DNA of 64,000 nt from contig OX359246.1 in assembly GCA_947179485.1 (NCBI GenBank), forward strand, positions 39,535,632 through 39,599,631, read 5' to 3'. This document shows, in pieces, positions 14,641 through 27,688 of this stretch (the first letter of the stretch is position 1; each line of letters opens with the position of its first letter). The translations under genes and the position numbers were made by a program. The stretch is from Allacma fusca (Eukaryota > Arthropoda > Collembola > Symphypleona > Sminthuridae). The notes beneath the pieces were generated by a model. That model saw nothing but the letters and a program-made list of their open reading frames with translations, made no database searches and had not been told where the DNA came from.

Positions 14641-15161
14641 ATGACAGTAAAAAGATATGCCAAACCAGAACTATGGGATAAGAATTCCATGGGGGATGCT
14701 ACTACTACTACAGAACCGGCCAAAAGGAATGAGTCAGCTTCTGTAGATACAGATAATTATTACAGTGTGGGCTTATTACTAGATATAAGATTTAATATGT
14801 GTAAAGCAAAAGCTTCCAGAAAAAGAAAGAGACCTGACATATATATCCCTTGTAAATCCAGAGTTTATGTAGAGATATTTACATAGTGGAGAGAATCCTT
14901 GAGAAAATTAATGCGGAGGTTTGAGAAAATCAAAAGAAATTGAAACCTTAACAATTTTTTATTTTAGCTATCAAATCTGTGAATACACGTCAGCGACAGA
15001 TTGGATCCATGGAGGATTTATCATCAATGTCCAGTGTATTTAGATATATGTTGGTTGGGAGGAGAGACAAATTACGCAAGTTAGGAACTGATCCGGAAAG
15101 AGCATCCCCAGCGTGTGCAGTCCATTTGATGGATTTGCTTGACCGATTCTCATCCCTTTAG
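14641..15161 (+). CDS. Candidate two-exon gene, possible secreted peptide precursor (3' part)
   Basis: I do not recognise this product. Two open stretches can be joined by splicing: exon A to 14851 (donor CCTT/GTAAAT) and exon B 14968-15161 (acceptor TTTTATTTTAG, stop TAG). The phases fit: exon A leaves one nucleotide and exon B supplies two. Exon B is open for 63 codons and is richer in G+C than its surroundings. Across the junction the conceptual protein has a tetrabasic run (KRKR, ending at 14835) and, 36 residues later, Gly-Arg-Arg at about 15057-15065. That is the usual layout of an amidated peptide between convertase sites. ATG 14641 is the first ATG in frame, but no signal peptide follows it, so a 5' exon would be missing. 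The alternative is a chance open frame. Function unknown. Confidence 0.25.
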
Positions 15162-16444
15162 CTTTTTTCCTATTCCTTGGTGTACGGATGCATCGAGAGG
15201 GGGATGATAGTGTCTCATGGCAATAAGGAATTGAAAGGCACAAACAAACAGAAAAAAAATTGAAAAACAAGTAAGTACATTTGAGACACACACACACACA
15301 CACACAGATACAAGCACACACACCCTCCCTCACAAACACTACTATATAGTAGAGACGTACGTCAATGTGTATAGCGACCCCTTCAAAAAATGAGAGTAAA
15401 TGATGCGTGGAAAATGACATCTTGTGCAAATAGTGTCTTAAGATAAGGTCAACGGTAAATAGATAGATAGATCCCTCTGTCCATATCTACACCCGAGCAC
15501 ATGTATTACTAGAAGAATTTTGAAATTATATGAGAATAACATATCCATAGATATATAAAAATAATAGCCATATGCACTTAATTATTATAGAGCTCTATGG
15601 ACTAGACTACTATTCTGCTGCTGCTGTGGCTGTCCCGCCATAGTAAAAAAAAAAAACAGAAAAACCTTAGAACAAGTTATAGGGCAGTCACTTTAGACCA
15701 AAGATTCCTAAAACGTCAGATTTGTCAATAGTCTTTATAGGGATTGTGCATAAATAAATGTATAATTAATAATTATTGTATTTATATGATCAGGCCTCTG
15801 TACTAAAAGATACTCTTGTATGTACAGACCTTCCATATAGAAATCAAAGTCTCATATACAGTACTATAAGGACTTGCGTAGACAGATTCTCTGTTTAGAA
15901 AAAAATATAGAGGCCGAGCTCGAGTGGATATACATAATTATAGACGCATGACATGGGGAATATGGGGACAGTATCTTATAAGAAGTTGTCTCAATTTAGC
16001 TAAATTATTATTATTCAAATGAGCCCAGAGCTGAGACAAGGTTTATAAAGTAAAGAAACTTCTCCTCACATAAGGAAGATATATTATTATGCATCCTTAT
16101 GCATGCTTCATATATGACATCCATGCTTTTAGATACCAGAGAGTATCCCTATAATACTTCCCTATTACAGAGGCTCCGTGTGTTCCGAACAGTTATATAG
16201 ATAGAGTGTAAACTATAGATATATTATAATCATTATATATAAATATAGGTATTTATGCATCCAGAAAAAAATAGCTACTGCAAGCCGGTTCATATCAGCT
16301 CTAACACTAGTTCATGCTCCTTCACACACAACAACAATTTAATGTGCTCCTACATGCATGTGTCCTATATGTAGATATGTACGTCCATATCAAGAGGGCT
16401 AATGCATAGAGCCGAGGGAGAAAAATACACACGGGCTTCCAACA
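15162..16444. other. Gene-free interval upstream of TPS
   Basis: Holds a CA microsatellite (15286-15306) and A+T-rich filler up to the TPS promoter. No coding signal is seen. It would contain any proximal enhancers of TPS, but I cannot assign specific factor sites. Confidence 0.5.
15286..15306 (+). repeat. (CA)n microsatellite
   Basis: About ten CA units on the + strand, followed by a second shorter CA run. Confidence 0.95.
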
Positions 16445-16482
16445 TATAAAAGCCCAGCGTGGAGACAGCCGCTAGTCATTCC
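16445..16482 (+). promoter_or_regulatory. TPS core promoter (TATA box plus initiator)
   Basis: TATAAAAG lies at 16445-16452 and TCATTC at 16476-16481. The latter fits the arthropod initiator TCA(G/T)T(C/T) with its A at 16478. The TATA box therefore starts at -33, close to the canonical spacing. The predicted transcript would begin at 16478, upstream of the TPS start codon at 17213. Support comes from the complete absence of ATG triplets between them. Confidence 0.65.
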
Positions 16483-17212
16483 TTCCAAAAGGTGGTAAGG
16501 AAACTGTGCTCTGCCTTTTGCTCAGAGACTCAAAGTTATAATACACAAGCTATATAAGGACACTCAATCAAATATATATAGAGTCGTGTCAGTTAGGAAA
16601 CTGAATTTTTAAAACAAAGACTACACCAAACATAGGATCGAGAAATATATTGAGAGAGAGAGAGAGAGAAAAAAAATAGAGAGAGAGAAAAAAACTGTGA
16701 GCACTATCAATAAATAGGATTTTCAAGTGTTTTTAACTCGAAATAGATATCAAAATACTTGAATCCAGGGATTTCATTTGCCCTCAGTCCCACATACATA
16801 TACACAGGGAACTTACCAAATATCTACCCATATTTTAATAAACAAACTGCAACAGGAGCCTCCAAGAGAGAGAGAGCCCCACACAAACCTCCTGGTTATA
16901 CAATTCTAATCAAGTTGCAAATCCGTAAAAATATTTGCATTCCTTATCGCTCTCAAACCCCCAAACACACACACACACACACAACACACAACACATTTAC
17001 TCTCGTGCAATCATAGAGAAAAAGGTCTGTCTCATCCCTGAAGCCTAGGAAACCAGGAGTATTTACTAGAGGGACGAGCTTCAATAATATAAACAGACTG
17101 ACGACGGTTCTTCAATATAGGAACAAAAAAAAAAGGATACTGAATCAAAATTCCAAGCAAGACACTATTTTAAATCCAGAGTGTGACAATCTTCCCAGGA
17201 CCGGTCCACAGA
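16478..17212 (+). promoter_or_regulatory. TPS 5' untranslated leader, ATG-free
   Basis: Reading every line from the predicted initiator to the TPS start codon, I find no ATG in 735 nt, although the region is A+T-rich and about ten would be expected by chance. This fits an unspliced leader that lets the scanning ribosome reach ATG 17213. It contains GA runs (16657-16668 and nearby) and a CA run (16965-16983). A possible donor GTAAGG just after the initiator would give an implausibly short first exon. Confidence 0.55.
16965..16983 (+). repeat. (CA)n microsatellite in TPS leader
   Basis: About nine CA units followed by imperfect ACAAC repeats. Confidence 0.9.
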
Positions 17213-17795
17213 ATGACGAGTAGGATCAACTCACCCATGATAGTCGTCTCGAACAGGCTCCCCTTCATCCTCAAAAGAAATCAGGATGGCGTCCTCGAGA
17301 GACATCACAGGTAAGAGAGAGAATTTATACCAATTAACAGAAAATTCCTAGTATAATTCTCATAGAAAAATTACTATATAGGGAAATAATCTGGTGATAA
17401 CGCTTTGGGAGAAAAAAAATAGGAATAGGGATAACAAATAAAAAAAACACAAAACCGGTACATGAGGAATTGCAAAGTAAATAGAAACCAGTAGGTTAAA
17501 TTATTATATGCACACGAGGCTGAGGACTTGTGACACTGGACCATTTCTATGGTCTAGTCCAGGGCTAGGGACACCACAGGGATAGTTACATACGGTCATG
17601 AAATTTAAATCAGATCTGTGTATACGAAGTCAGGACCCTCCATGGTTTGTAATAGGAGACATAATTACAGAGAGCTAAAGTGCGGAGTAGGGAGTTCAGT
17701 AAGAAATTTCCAACTGGGAAGGGAATTTATGCGCGAGAAAAAAATCTTAGTTCAAGTAAGTATTTTACTATACACATATAATAATATGTATATGT

Positions 17796-17837
<42 letters not shown>

Positions 17838-18711
17838 AAATGAGAGAAAATCCAATACAATAATAGACGCCATAGAGGAGTCAGCAAATGCACATCAGTT
17901 ATAGTAGGAGCAGGGCCGAGTGCAAAAAAGTGGTTGTTTTCATTGAAAAAGCCAGCCAGAAGTGCTTGACACTACTTAAGTTCCAATACTCTTGTCCCTA
18001 TACTTTCCTACATATACCCTCAACTTGTGTATATTTAGAGATAAATAGAGTGGCAGAGAACAAGCTTGCTGCGCAAAATGTCTAAAAACTTTTTTTTTTA
18101 TGGAACTTCTTTTTTTTTGCAACTTACACAAAAGTTCAATGTAAATCATATTAATTTATCCCGACGCATCATGATGGAATTGAACGCAGTTTCATGATTT
18201 GATGACAACAAAAACCCTGGAATAGTTTGCTTCGAGAAGCTCTTTTTTTCCCAACACAAGCACGTTCGTTCCCATCTATAGAAAAATAAAAATAATAACA
18301 AATGAGAAGCAGACCAACAACTCTATTAGTAAATGAATTAAATTTTCCTTGTCCGATAAACTGTCTGCAGAGGACTGAGAGAGTGTCAAAACAAGTCTCT
18401 ACAAAAACGTACATATAAAAGCAACAACAACCTCTGGGCTTGGGAACAATTTCAGAGGAGTTAGAATCTTAGGGGATTAAAAACTATATACTACTCTGAT
18501 AGGAGAATATAGGATCTCTGAACAGGCAAGTATAGTCCAAGTGCGTTGCACAAACACCCTGGACAAATGTATTGTGCTGACAAGAAGTGTACATAGCAAC
18601 TTCCCTCTTAGGATTTACACATACATACATACATACATACATACATACAAATGTACATATGTATGGACTAGATATGGCCTGAACGTTAGGGAATTAATAA
18701 GTATGCAGGCC

Positions 18712-18744
<33 letters not shown>

Positions 18745-21700
18745 GTAGTAGTACAGTCAAGTAGCAATTTATTTTCTGTTACTACTCAACTAACTCTTCC
18801 AGTTTGTCGGATTAGGTTTCATTGATAAACTCTTTAAACAAGGATTAGGTTGTTATAGACACACAAAAAAAGTGATTATGTCAGTTGGAGCAGTCATTGA
18901 GCACGTGTGAGAGGCTTGAGATATGATTTCGTCCCTTGTACATAATTATACATACATAATTATGTAGATAGTCATAATTGTATAAGTACTTGTAGGGTTA
19001 AGAATTAACTGTAGATACATACATACTATGAGGACTTGGATGACAGGGAAATAATGACTTGTTTACGTCCTTACGGCATTGCCAACGCAACTCCATCGTT
19101 TCTACATAATTAACTTCTGCCATTCTGCCACATTCCTTCAATCTTCACTATATAGACGTCCGGACCTCATCACTATTCACAGAGAGAGAGAGAGAGAGAG
19201 AGCATCGTTTAATTAAACTGTACATAAACATTTTTTTCTAACGTCCTTCCAGCCTGTTAGAATTGCATTAGGATGCAGATTAGATCCCAATTATGAGACA
19301 TTATGCTCGCATATGATTTTTACAAGTCGGAAGCAGAGTCTAAAAATACTCTGAAGAATAATTAAATACTGTAAGTGTTTACGGGGTCGTGGTCTGGAAA
19401 TAAAAAATTCTATTTGAGGAATGTTGCAAAATAAGGGTTGGAGGAATGTAATCGGAGGTTGACATTGATACCAGTGGGAATTATGACAATCGATTATTAT
19501 CAGTCAGGGAAGATTATAGCAATGTTAGGAGCATTCTGGGATGAAGGGAGTAGAGGAATTTAAAATTGAGGGTCGGGAAAGAAATTTACAAAAAATATGT
19601 ATGCTTTTCAGTGCTGGAGGTCTTGTCACAGCTGTGGCCCCAGTGGTCATTGCCAACAGAGGGACTTGGGTGGGATGGCCCGGGATCCAGATGAATTCCG
19701 AATCGGAGGCTATTCCTGAGGCAAGTGCGGATGATAAATCCCCCACGTCTGGACTCAAGTCCGAGCAGGTGGAGTGTGTGACCGTGGCAAAGGAACTCTT
19801 TGACCCTTACTACAACGGCTGTTGCAATGGGACATTCTGGCCCTTGATGCACTCCATGCCGGACAGGGCTGTCTTCTCAGCTGAGACCTACGACGCCTAC
19901 CGAAAGGTCAATGAGGTCTTTGCCCAAAGGACGGTCATGGCCCTGAAGAAGTGCCTTGCAAAATTGGACGCGGAAGGTCACATGGACGTGGCTCCTCTGG
20001 TTTGGATCCACGACTATCAACTCATGCTCGCAGCTACGATGGTCCGAAGGGTAAGTTCATGGGCTTTGATATTAAATATCTACTTATACATTGACAAGCA
20101 TCTATTAACTTCATACTCGCGGCAGTCCCTACAAAGGAGCTATTATACGTATATACGTTCAACAAAAATAAACATCAACAAAGTACATATTCATTGGGAA
20201 AAATAACTGTAGATTCTAAAAATCAAAAGTTATTTAAAGTAGCACTCAAGGGGAAGTTTTTTTTTTCTCAGAATTTTTCCTTAGAGACTAACGTCAGAAT
20301 CTACGCATATAGATACAGGTATCTACATATGGATACAATTTGTAGGGAAATTCTATAGGAGTATAAGGAAAGGAGCTCTAATTCTTCCAACGGAATAAAT
20401 ACCCCATATGGCAAAAATTGAGAAAGTGTGTCTACATTTAGTGACTTGAATAATTATTTTCCTCTCTCTCCTTTATCACCCTCATCTGATAAGTTCAAGT
20501 TTAAGGGCGTCCGAGCCCAGAGTCAAATATAGCGCCCTGCTCGAGTGTGTCCCCCTCTGTTTTATCACACCCATTCCCAGATGGCCGGTCAAATCTAACA
20601 AAGATCGTGTGATTTTTTTTATGAGGGATAAAAAAAGTATGTATTTTCGAGAAAGTCAGTCCTCAGTAGACAACCAGGATAATGGTGAGTACATGGAGGG
20701 TCTGAGTTACTTGATTTTCATACAATTGTAATTATCTGTAAAGAGCTGAGAGATTTTCCTTATCAATAAATTCCCTATAGTGTATATCTATACATGTATG
20801 TATCTAGGGATATAATTACAGACGTACTCCAGGATTACAAATATATGAGGAATCAATCCCCGAGCAGATTGCAACATTGGAGAGATATTGTTTGTGCCCA
20901 TGGATTGTGCCTACTTAACCAAGGGGACGCTATTTATATAATTATCACTAAACCTCAGTTTATCAGTCCCATTAATTGGACACACCATAACCTTAAGTTC
21001 CGCCAATCCTGGCTTCAAAAACTTTACCTCCCATGAGGCGACCTTTTTTTGTACAGAGTGAATGTCCATATATGTAGACAAAAATTGCACAACAACATTC
21101 TGATCTCTGAGAGTTTACCACTCCACTTGTAATAGATAGATAATTATTATGACATTTAAAAAAAAACATACGGAGTGTACTATTTGGAAACATTGAAACA
21201 GAGAGAATCCTTCCCTATCACAACTCATCCCAGATATGGAGAACTACTATCAAATCTTTGTCTCTTCAAAAAATACAATCTTTTCCTCAGGAGTGGATTA
21301 AGTCCTAGATTTTCCTGGCAGATTTATTCTTCTATAGTAATATCTGTACTGTAACCTTTCACTCTATCTGTGTATATTAAACAAGGAGGATTTGTAAATC
21401 TAATAGGTTACAATTGGGACACTCTGTCCGGATTAGGTTCCCCATTTTGTAGATACAGTATGTGAGGCATGAACAAAAAAGAATCACATATCAGAGTCTT
21501 ACTCATACCCTCAAAGGAGATTATCCTTGACAGGGATTAAACTCTGGGGATTGGGAAGTCCAGGTTTGTGGATCATCAGCAGTTGCTAAATGTGTCTGTA
21601 ACTGGTAACACTGGGCTAATTAGTGCTAAATTTCTCAAGAAAATAGATTACTTCCGTAGGATCTCCTCATCCTGTCTAGATGAGATAGAGGGATAGATAC

Positions 21701-24700
21701 TTTTAGCTCTTACTATTAGCATCTCATTTCAAGTGGGAAACCCAACTGCGGAAAAGGTTCAGATCATATATGACTCATCCCGCACTCATTATGTACATAT
21801 ATGTAGATATTCTTTCTCATGCTGTATACATATTATGTATAATTATGTCCTAGTGTAGGAAGAGGCTACAAGACTCAAATACAGTAGTACCCCTCTTGGC
21901 CTCAACTTAAATTCAATTAGTCAAGTGATCCAGGGGTTGCGTGAGTGCAACCCGTTAGCGGATTAACTTTTTCCCATTCCATATTCATAGGGGCAGAGAG
22001 GTAATGAATTGAAATTTATTTTCTCCATTGAATCCTCAAGTTGAGTTGTATTTTCCAACTCCTTACTTCTATGAATTGGACGTGGAGGAATTGACTGTGC
22101 ACTCCCACCTTCCTGTATTCTTTTCAATGGAAAGGGGAAAAAAAATCCAATGTCAAGGAATCCACAGGCTCTCTCACATGCATTATGATAATAGGCTAAA
22201 AATAGTATGCACACATGCGACCACAATTAGCTCCAATTTATGGGAGCTAATATGCAATTATTACACCCAGGGTTTTTACAAGTGCAAATTTGTAACTGCT
22301 CCTTGAGAATCCTAGGAAAGGCATGTACTTACATATCGTCGGTGAAGAGGCAAAATGATCTACGTGCATGATCGATTAGAATCAAAATGATCTACTTGCA
22401 GTTTCACTAAAGGCAAAATGATCTACTTGCATTGAATTTTAAAAGCAAAATGATCTACATGCAGCTTTTCCTAAAAGCAAAATGATCTAGATACAAATTA
22501 TAATAAAAACAATATAAGTAAACACATTCTAATGCCGGTGTACAAAAATGCGAGGTATTCCAAGAGGTATTCAAAATCTTTTATACATGCATTTAATTCC
22601 CCAATGCCTCCATTTCTTTCTTTCAGTAACATTGAAAAAAAAAGTTGTCAATTATGATTTAGCATTTGAAAATGATTCCGAATGTTATGATAATGGTGAT
22701 GATCGTAAAATACGATTTGAAAAAACTCCAGGTTGAGAATTATTAAAGGGAAAACCAATTCAATGTGCACACTAACACATGAGCTTACTGTGATTTTGAT
22801 TCGTCTTTTAATTCGTCGATTTTAAAATAAACGAATGTTGCAGTTTTAGTAACTAAAAATGTATTAGATCCAATAAGTGAAATTAACTTTAGTTGCCGGA
22901 ATGATCCTTAGTAATAGCAAACCCTTCAGACAATATTAACCCACAACCCTAGGTCAATTACAGTCATGGTTAGCCCTTATAAGCCACGTGTCCTCCTTAC
23001 AGATGCTATTTTTCTCACAAAAAAAAATTGACCAGCACTTAGATCATTTTGCTTTTAAGGAAAATTGTATGTAGATCAGTTTGCTTTTAAAGAGGCTTGC
23101 ACCCAGTTCATTTTGCCTTTAGGGAAAAAGTTATGTAGATCATTTTGATTCTAATCGATTATGCACCTAGATCATTTTGCCTCTTCACCGACGATATATC
23201 TGTAATAATTATATGAGAGTATCTATATGAAAGCAAACTGAGGGCGGACATGCACGGGTATTGGAAACCATGTTTATTTAAATGGGACATAAAATCAGGC
23301 TTTTAAATTACCCTACCTCTGATTGTAATCCCAACGACAATGGAACATTAACTTTTGACTGTGAAATAGAAAGTCGTGCCTGACTCCCAGAGACGTCAGG
23401 GATTCTGAGAAACTTTTACCTTTTATGCACAGACATTTCATGTATTTACATGTCAATTTTTGTCTACATTTACCTTTTAACTTCCCAAAGTGTGATGATA
23501 ATTAATTTCCGGAATTTTTCTTTTCCAGGCTTGCGAGGAAGAGGGACTCCGCTGTAAGATGAGCTTCTTCCATCATATCCCCTTCCCAGCATGGGACATC
23601 ATGCGTCTATTCCCATGGGATGATGAGATCCTGGAAGGAATCTTAGGTAAAAATAATAATTAAATTTTTTTTCTTCCAGACCTATAATTTAGTCATAGAG
23701 CATAAATGTATAGGGTGGATCCAGAGCTAGCTCACAAATCTCAAGTAATTTAGGATGCGGGAGCTGAAGGCTGTTAAAGCTACATCTCAAACCGGTTTCA
23801 CTCATAGTGTTATAACAGAGCCGAAATTTACTCTAGAAAAAAATAAAATGACAAAAATAATCTCAATAGAAAATAAAAACTCCGAACTTTAGACTTTGAT
23901 CGGAGCATTCCTTCCCCCCCCCCCCCACTATAACATTCCCAGACTGAGAAAAACAAACAGAAAAGCCCGCGTCTTCCACACGCTCCCAATAATTTCACAT
24001 GTAAACAGAGCCCGCATTCCTCCAATGACTCCAGGTCCAAAGATCGTGTGCAAAAATAAGAAACAGACTTACACGCCTCTGTACGTAATGAAGGCTTTGC
24101 ATAAGTAAGCTCATAGCAGACGACATAAATACTGCAGCCTATGTTTACTCACAGAGAGAGAGAGGAAAAAAAAGAGGGCTTATAAATATGTCGGATTTTG
24201 CACGTTGCTCTCGTAACCCTCCTTGAGAGGAGATAGTAAACAAATTGAGACTCATCATCGCCTCGTGGCAGAATTACTCGTTGGAATGTTTTCCGAGACC
24301 TGTTTTTTTCTCTAGAGATAGAGCATATGTAGATATATACACAGCTTTATTGTTTATATATCCTCAGCTGAGTTTCTAGTAATGGAGTGGAAAAAGCAGA
24401 GCTTAATAGATCTTGGACTTGTTACATATACGTCGTAGACCAACGTAGCCTACATAGTAAAAGGTTAGGGTTTATTATGCAATAAAGACTCAAGATTTGT
24501 CTCCCTCCTCAAGGTTGTGACTTGGTCGGGTTTCATATTGATGACTACTGTATCAACTTCCTGGACTGTTGCCAACGGAGGTTGGGATGTCGGGTGGATC
24601 GGACCCGTTTCCTCCTGGAATTGGACGGTCGGACAATCCATGTCAAGTCCTTGCCCATTGGCATCCCCTATGATCATTTTGCAGAGATGGGACGAAGTGC

Positions 24701-27688
24701 TCCGAAGATCCTCAAGGAGAAAAATCAAAAGATTATTTTAGGAGTGGACCGTCTCGACTATACCAAAGGGCTTGTCAATCGTGTCAAAGCTTTTGAGCGA
24801 CTCTTGGAGAAACATCCGGAACATGTGGAGAAAGTTACCTTTTTCCAGGTAATTACTACGTCATTCCCTATCAAACTTATAATCAATAAATTAAAAGCAC
24901 GAGGAGTTTATACAGGATGGGTGTTTTCATCAATGATAAACTGCATCGTACTTTTTTCCCAACTGTCAAAAAATCCTGCACGAGCCCCGAACCTTATTTT
25001 TTTGTGTCGTACCATATCCGAAGGTCATACACAGAAACACCATATGATGGGTAATTCAAAATGCAATTAGGCCTCGCCCACAAGTTTCTTGTTATTTTCA
25101 TACCTGTTTTTTTTTGTTTGCAACATATACAACATGCACTTGAGGAGCGTGCGAAAAGCTGACACGTGTATGACAGCCCAACCGGACTTTTGTCCCGCAC
25201 TCCTGATAGCCTTATCAGAGAGAGCGTAGTTGCATTAACAAGACTCTGCTAATGGATTTTTTTTTGTATTGTAATGAATGCGCCCCCTATTTATAACCTC
25301 CATGCTCCGAGTTTATGAGTCATATTCAAAGTCAGGGTTGGATGCAGTTTTCTCAAAACTGCAATAAATTCTATGCACTCCCATTATTTGACCTTAGATA
25401 GTGTGAGGGATGCTGTGGGGCGGAATAATCACAAAGATTATTCTTTTTACACATTTATAAGGCAAAGTTATTTAAAGTACAAGTAAAAATCCAGCCTCAT
25501 TTCCACGTGCAGTTGCATGAGCATAGTCCTTACCATTGAAAAAAAAGAAGATGTTTGGGAATTATCCCATTTTTAAAGGTCCTGGTTTTTTTTAGGAATG
25601 GGTAAATTAATACGGGCTAAATTTTTTAATTCCACAGGTGGCCGTCCCTTCCCGTCAGGATGTGAAGGAGTATCAACAGTTGAAAGAGGAGATGGATCAA
25701 TTGATCGGACGTATCAACGGAAGGTTCTCAAAGCCTAACTGGTCCCCCATCCGGTATATTTTTGGGTGTATTTCTCAAGAGCAACTCTCAGCTTTCTATA
25801 GGGACTCGGCCGTGGCTATTGTAACGCCCCTTCGGGATGGGATGAATTTAGTTGCGAAAGAATTCGTAGCCTGTCAAGATCTAAGTGACCCCGGGGTCCT
25901 CATGCTATCACCCTTTGCTGGCGCTGGAGGTAGATATTGCATCTTCAATAATTATTACCCTTTTTTTAAACAATTTTTTCCAAATACGAATACTATCCAC
26001 TAAGAAACAAAAATGAGGGGAAAATTCTTTAGCGAAAGTATGAGAAGCTTCAAAATTAAGGCAATGTAAGAATTATCCTCACTGAAGCCACTATATTCAA
26101 TAGGTTTGTGTTTTGCAAGGAGCATTTGAGTATATATCTATTTGCATCAATTTTATATTCATACTTCAAGGCGGACTGCAAATACATTCAATGTTTTATG
26201 CAAGCAACTTCACAAGTGTAATAATAGAATTTGCCAGAAAGGCTCCTATGATTATAGCAAATATTTGAATGCGGTCCCAAAAGGCTACCACTCAAAGTTG
26301 TTTCTTAGTCAATAGTATTTAGGAAGATAAATTTTTGAGACTATTGTCAAAGCGTTGAAATTAATAATAGTTTTTAACAAAAAATTTTTCCAGGCACTAT
26401 GCAAGAAGCCTTGATTGTCAACCCTTACGAATTGGACGATGTGGCAGAGAAAATGCATCGGGCTTTGGAAATGCCCTTTGACGAGCGGCTCCTCCGAATG
26501 AAGCATTTACAGCGCCGGGAGAAACTCAACGATGTGAACTTCTGGGTGAGTTCTTTCCTCCAAGCCATGGGGATGCTCCCATGTGATCTCAACAACAATG
26601 CTCACAATGCCAAGATGGACCCCCTCTCCCTTGAAGATTTTGACTACTACTTGTCCGACTACTTCGATGAGGGAAATACCAGCTCCAAGCTCAGTCTCAT
26701 CCTGGATTATGATGGGACCCTTGCACATCTGGCTCAGAAGCCCGAGCTCGCAGTCCTCCCTTCAGAGACGAAGGACATCTTGAGAAGACTTGCCTTTTAT
26801 CAGAAGGACGTCAGCATTTGTATCATCTCCGGCCGAGGTTTGGATGACCTGAGGGATTTGGTAGGTCTGGAGGGGATCACATATGCTGCCTCTCACGGGC
26901 TAGACATCCTCAGCCCTGATGGGACCCGATTCATTCACCCCGTCACTAAAGAGCATGAGCAGAAGATGAAGGACTTGTTCACTGCTTTGGAGGCCGAAGT
27001 GAATCGAGATGGAGCCTGGATCGAAAACAAGGGCAATTTACTCACATTCCATTATCGTGAGACCCCTCAACATCTTCGAAATGACTTGGTCCAGAGGGCT
27101 GTGGACATTTTCCTTCAAAATGGCTTCCAACCCCAGAAGGCTCCAATGGCTCTAGAGGCAAGGCCTGAGGTCAAGTGGGACCGTGGGAGGGCATCAATCC
27201 ATATTTTAAGGACCACTTATGGGGTGGACTGGAGTGAGCGCGTGAGGGTCATTTATGCCGGGGACGATCCCAGTGATGAGGAGGCAATGCAGGCCTTGAG
27301 TGGGATTGCTTGTACTTTTAAAGTCTCTTCCATGCCCTCAACCCGCACGAGCGCCAACTACCGGCTGAGATCCCCCAAAGAAGTACATTTAATGTTGGAA
27401 TGGATTGAGAAGCGCCTGTCCTTACGTCGATCCCCGACCCCTACCTCACCCAAACTGAGTAAAAGCCCTCCCTCAATGGGCTCCATGACCCACTCCTTCT
27501 CCTTTGAGGATACGAGTGATGATGAGATCCGGAGGATAAGGACAAATTCCCGGGGTAGGACACAAAATATATTCAGGACAAGGAAGTCCTCTAGTATGTT
27601 AAATAAAATGGGGACGTCCATCTCACAGTGCCCCATTGAGGTGGAGGAGCCCCCGTCGAGTCCAGAGAATCAGAATCGCGTCCTTTAA
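17213..27688 (+). CDS. TPS: Trehalose-6-phosphate synthase (OtsA-OtsB fusion), six coding exons
   Basis: Makes trehalose 6-phosphate from UDP-glucose and glucose 6-phosphate in the cytosol; arthropods use the pathway to make the blood sugar trehalose. Coding exons: 17213-17310, 19612-20050, 23529-23646, 24514-24848, 25638-25929 and 26394-27688. All junctions are GT-AG, phases agree, and the total is 2577 nt (858 residues), normal for arthropod TPS. GT20 synthase motifs: SNRLPF (13-18), AGGLV (34-38), HDYQLML (166-172), FHHIPFPAWD (193-202), VDRLDYTKGL (296-305, with the conserved R298 and K303) and LRDGMNLVAKE (395-405). The C-terminal OtsB-like HAD phosphatase domain keeps DYDGT (532-536), SGRG (573-576) and GDDPSDEEAM (717-726), so it looks catalytically intact and the protein may also form trehalose. 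Residues from about 770 form a Ser/Pro-rich tail. ATG 17213 is the first after the predicted cap site; an alternative start is Met9. Very confident. Confidence 0.97.
17802..17832 (+). repeat. (GA)n microsatellite in TPS intron 1
   Basis: About fifteen GA units inside intron 1 of TPS. Confidence 0.95.
18619..18649 (+). repeat. (CATA)n microsatellite in TPS intron 1
   Basis: Tetranucleotide ACAT/CATA run of about eight units. Confidence 0.95.
18712..18753 (+). repeat. (ATA)n then (GTA)n microsatellite in TPS intron 1
   Basis: About eleven ATA units that change into GTA units at the right end. Confidence 0.93.
22336..23194. mobile_element. Foldback-type non-autonomous DNA element in TPS intron 2
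   Basis: Long terminal inverted repeats begin TCGTCGGTGAAGAGGC on the left and end with its reverse complement on the right. The outer 60 bp or so of the two arms differ at only about two positions. Each arm (about 22336-22492 and 23035-23194) has five copies of a GCAAAATGATCTAC-like motif, in opposite orientation in the two arms. A TA dinucleotide flanks both ends (22334-22335 and 23195-23196), consistent with a TA target duplication as in Tc1/mariner-type elements, although TATA context leaves the exact edge uncertain by a few bases. The 540-bp centre has no transposase. The sense strand of the host intron would fold into a long hairpin here. Confidence 0.85.
23914..23926 (+). repeat. Poly-C run in TPS intron 3
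   Basis: Thirteen consecutive C residues, unusual in this A+T-rich sequence and prone to length error. Confidence 0.9.
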
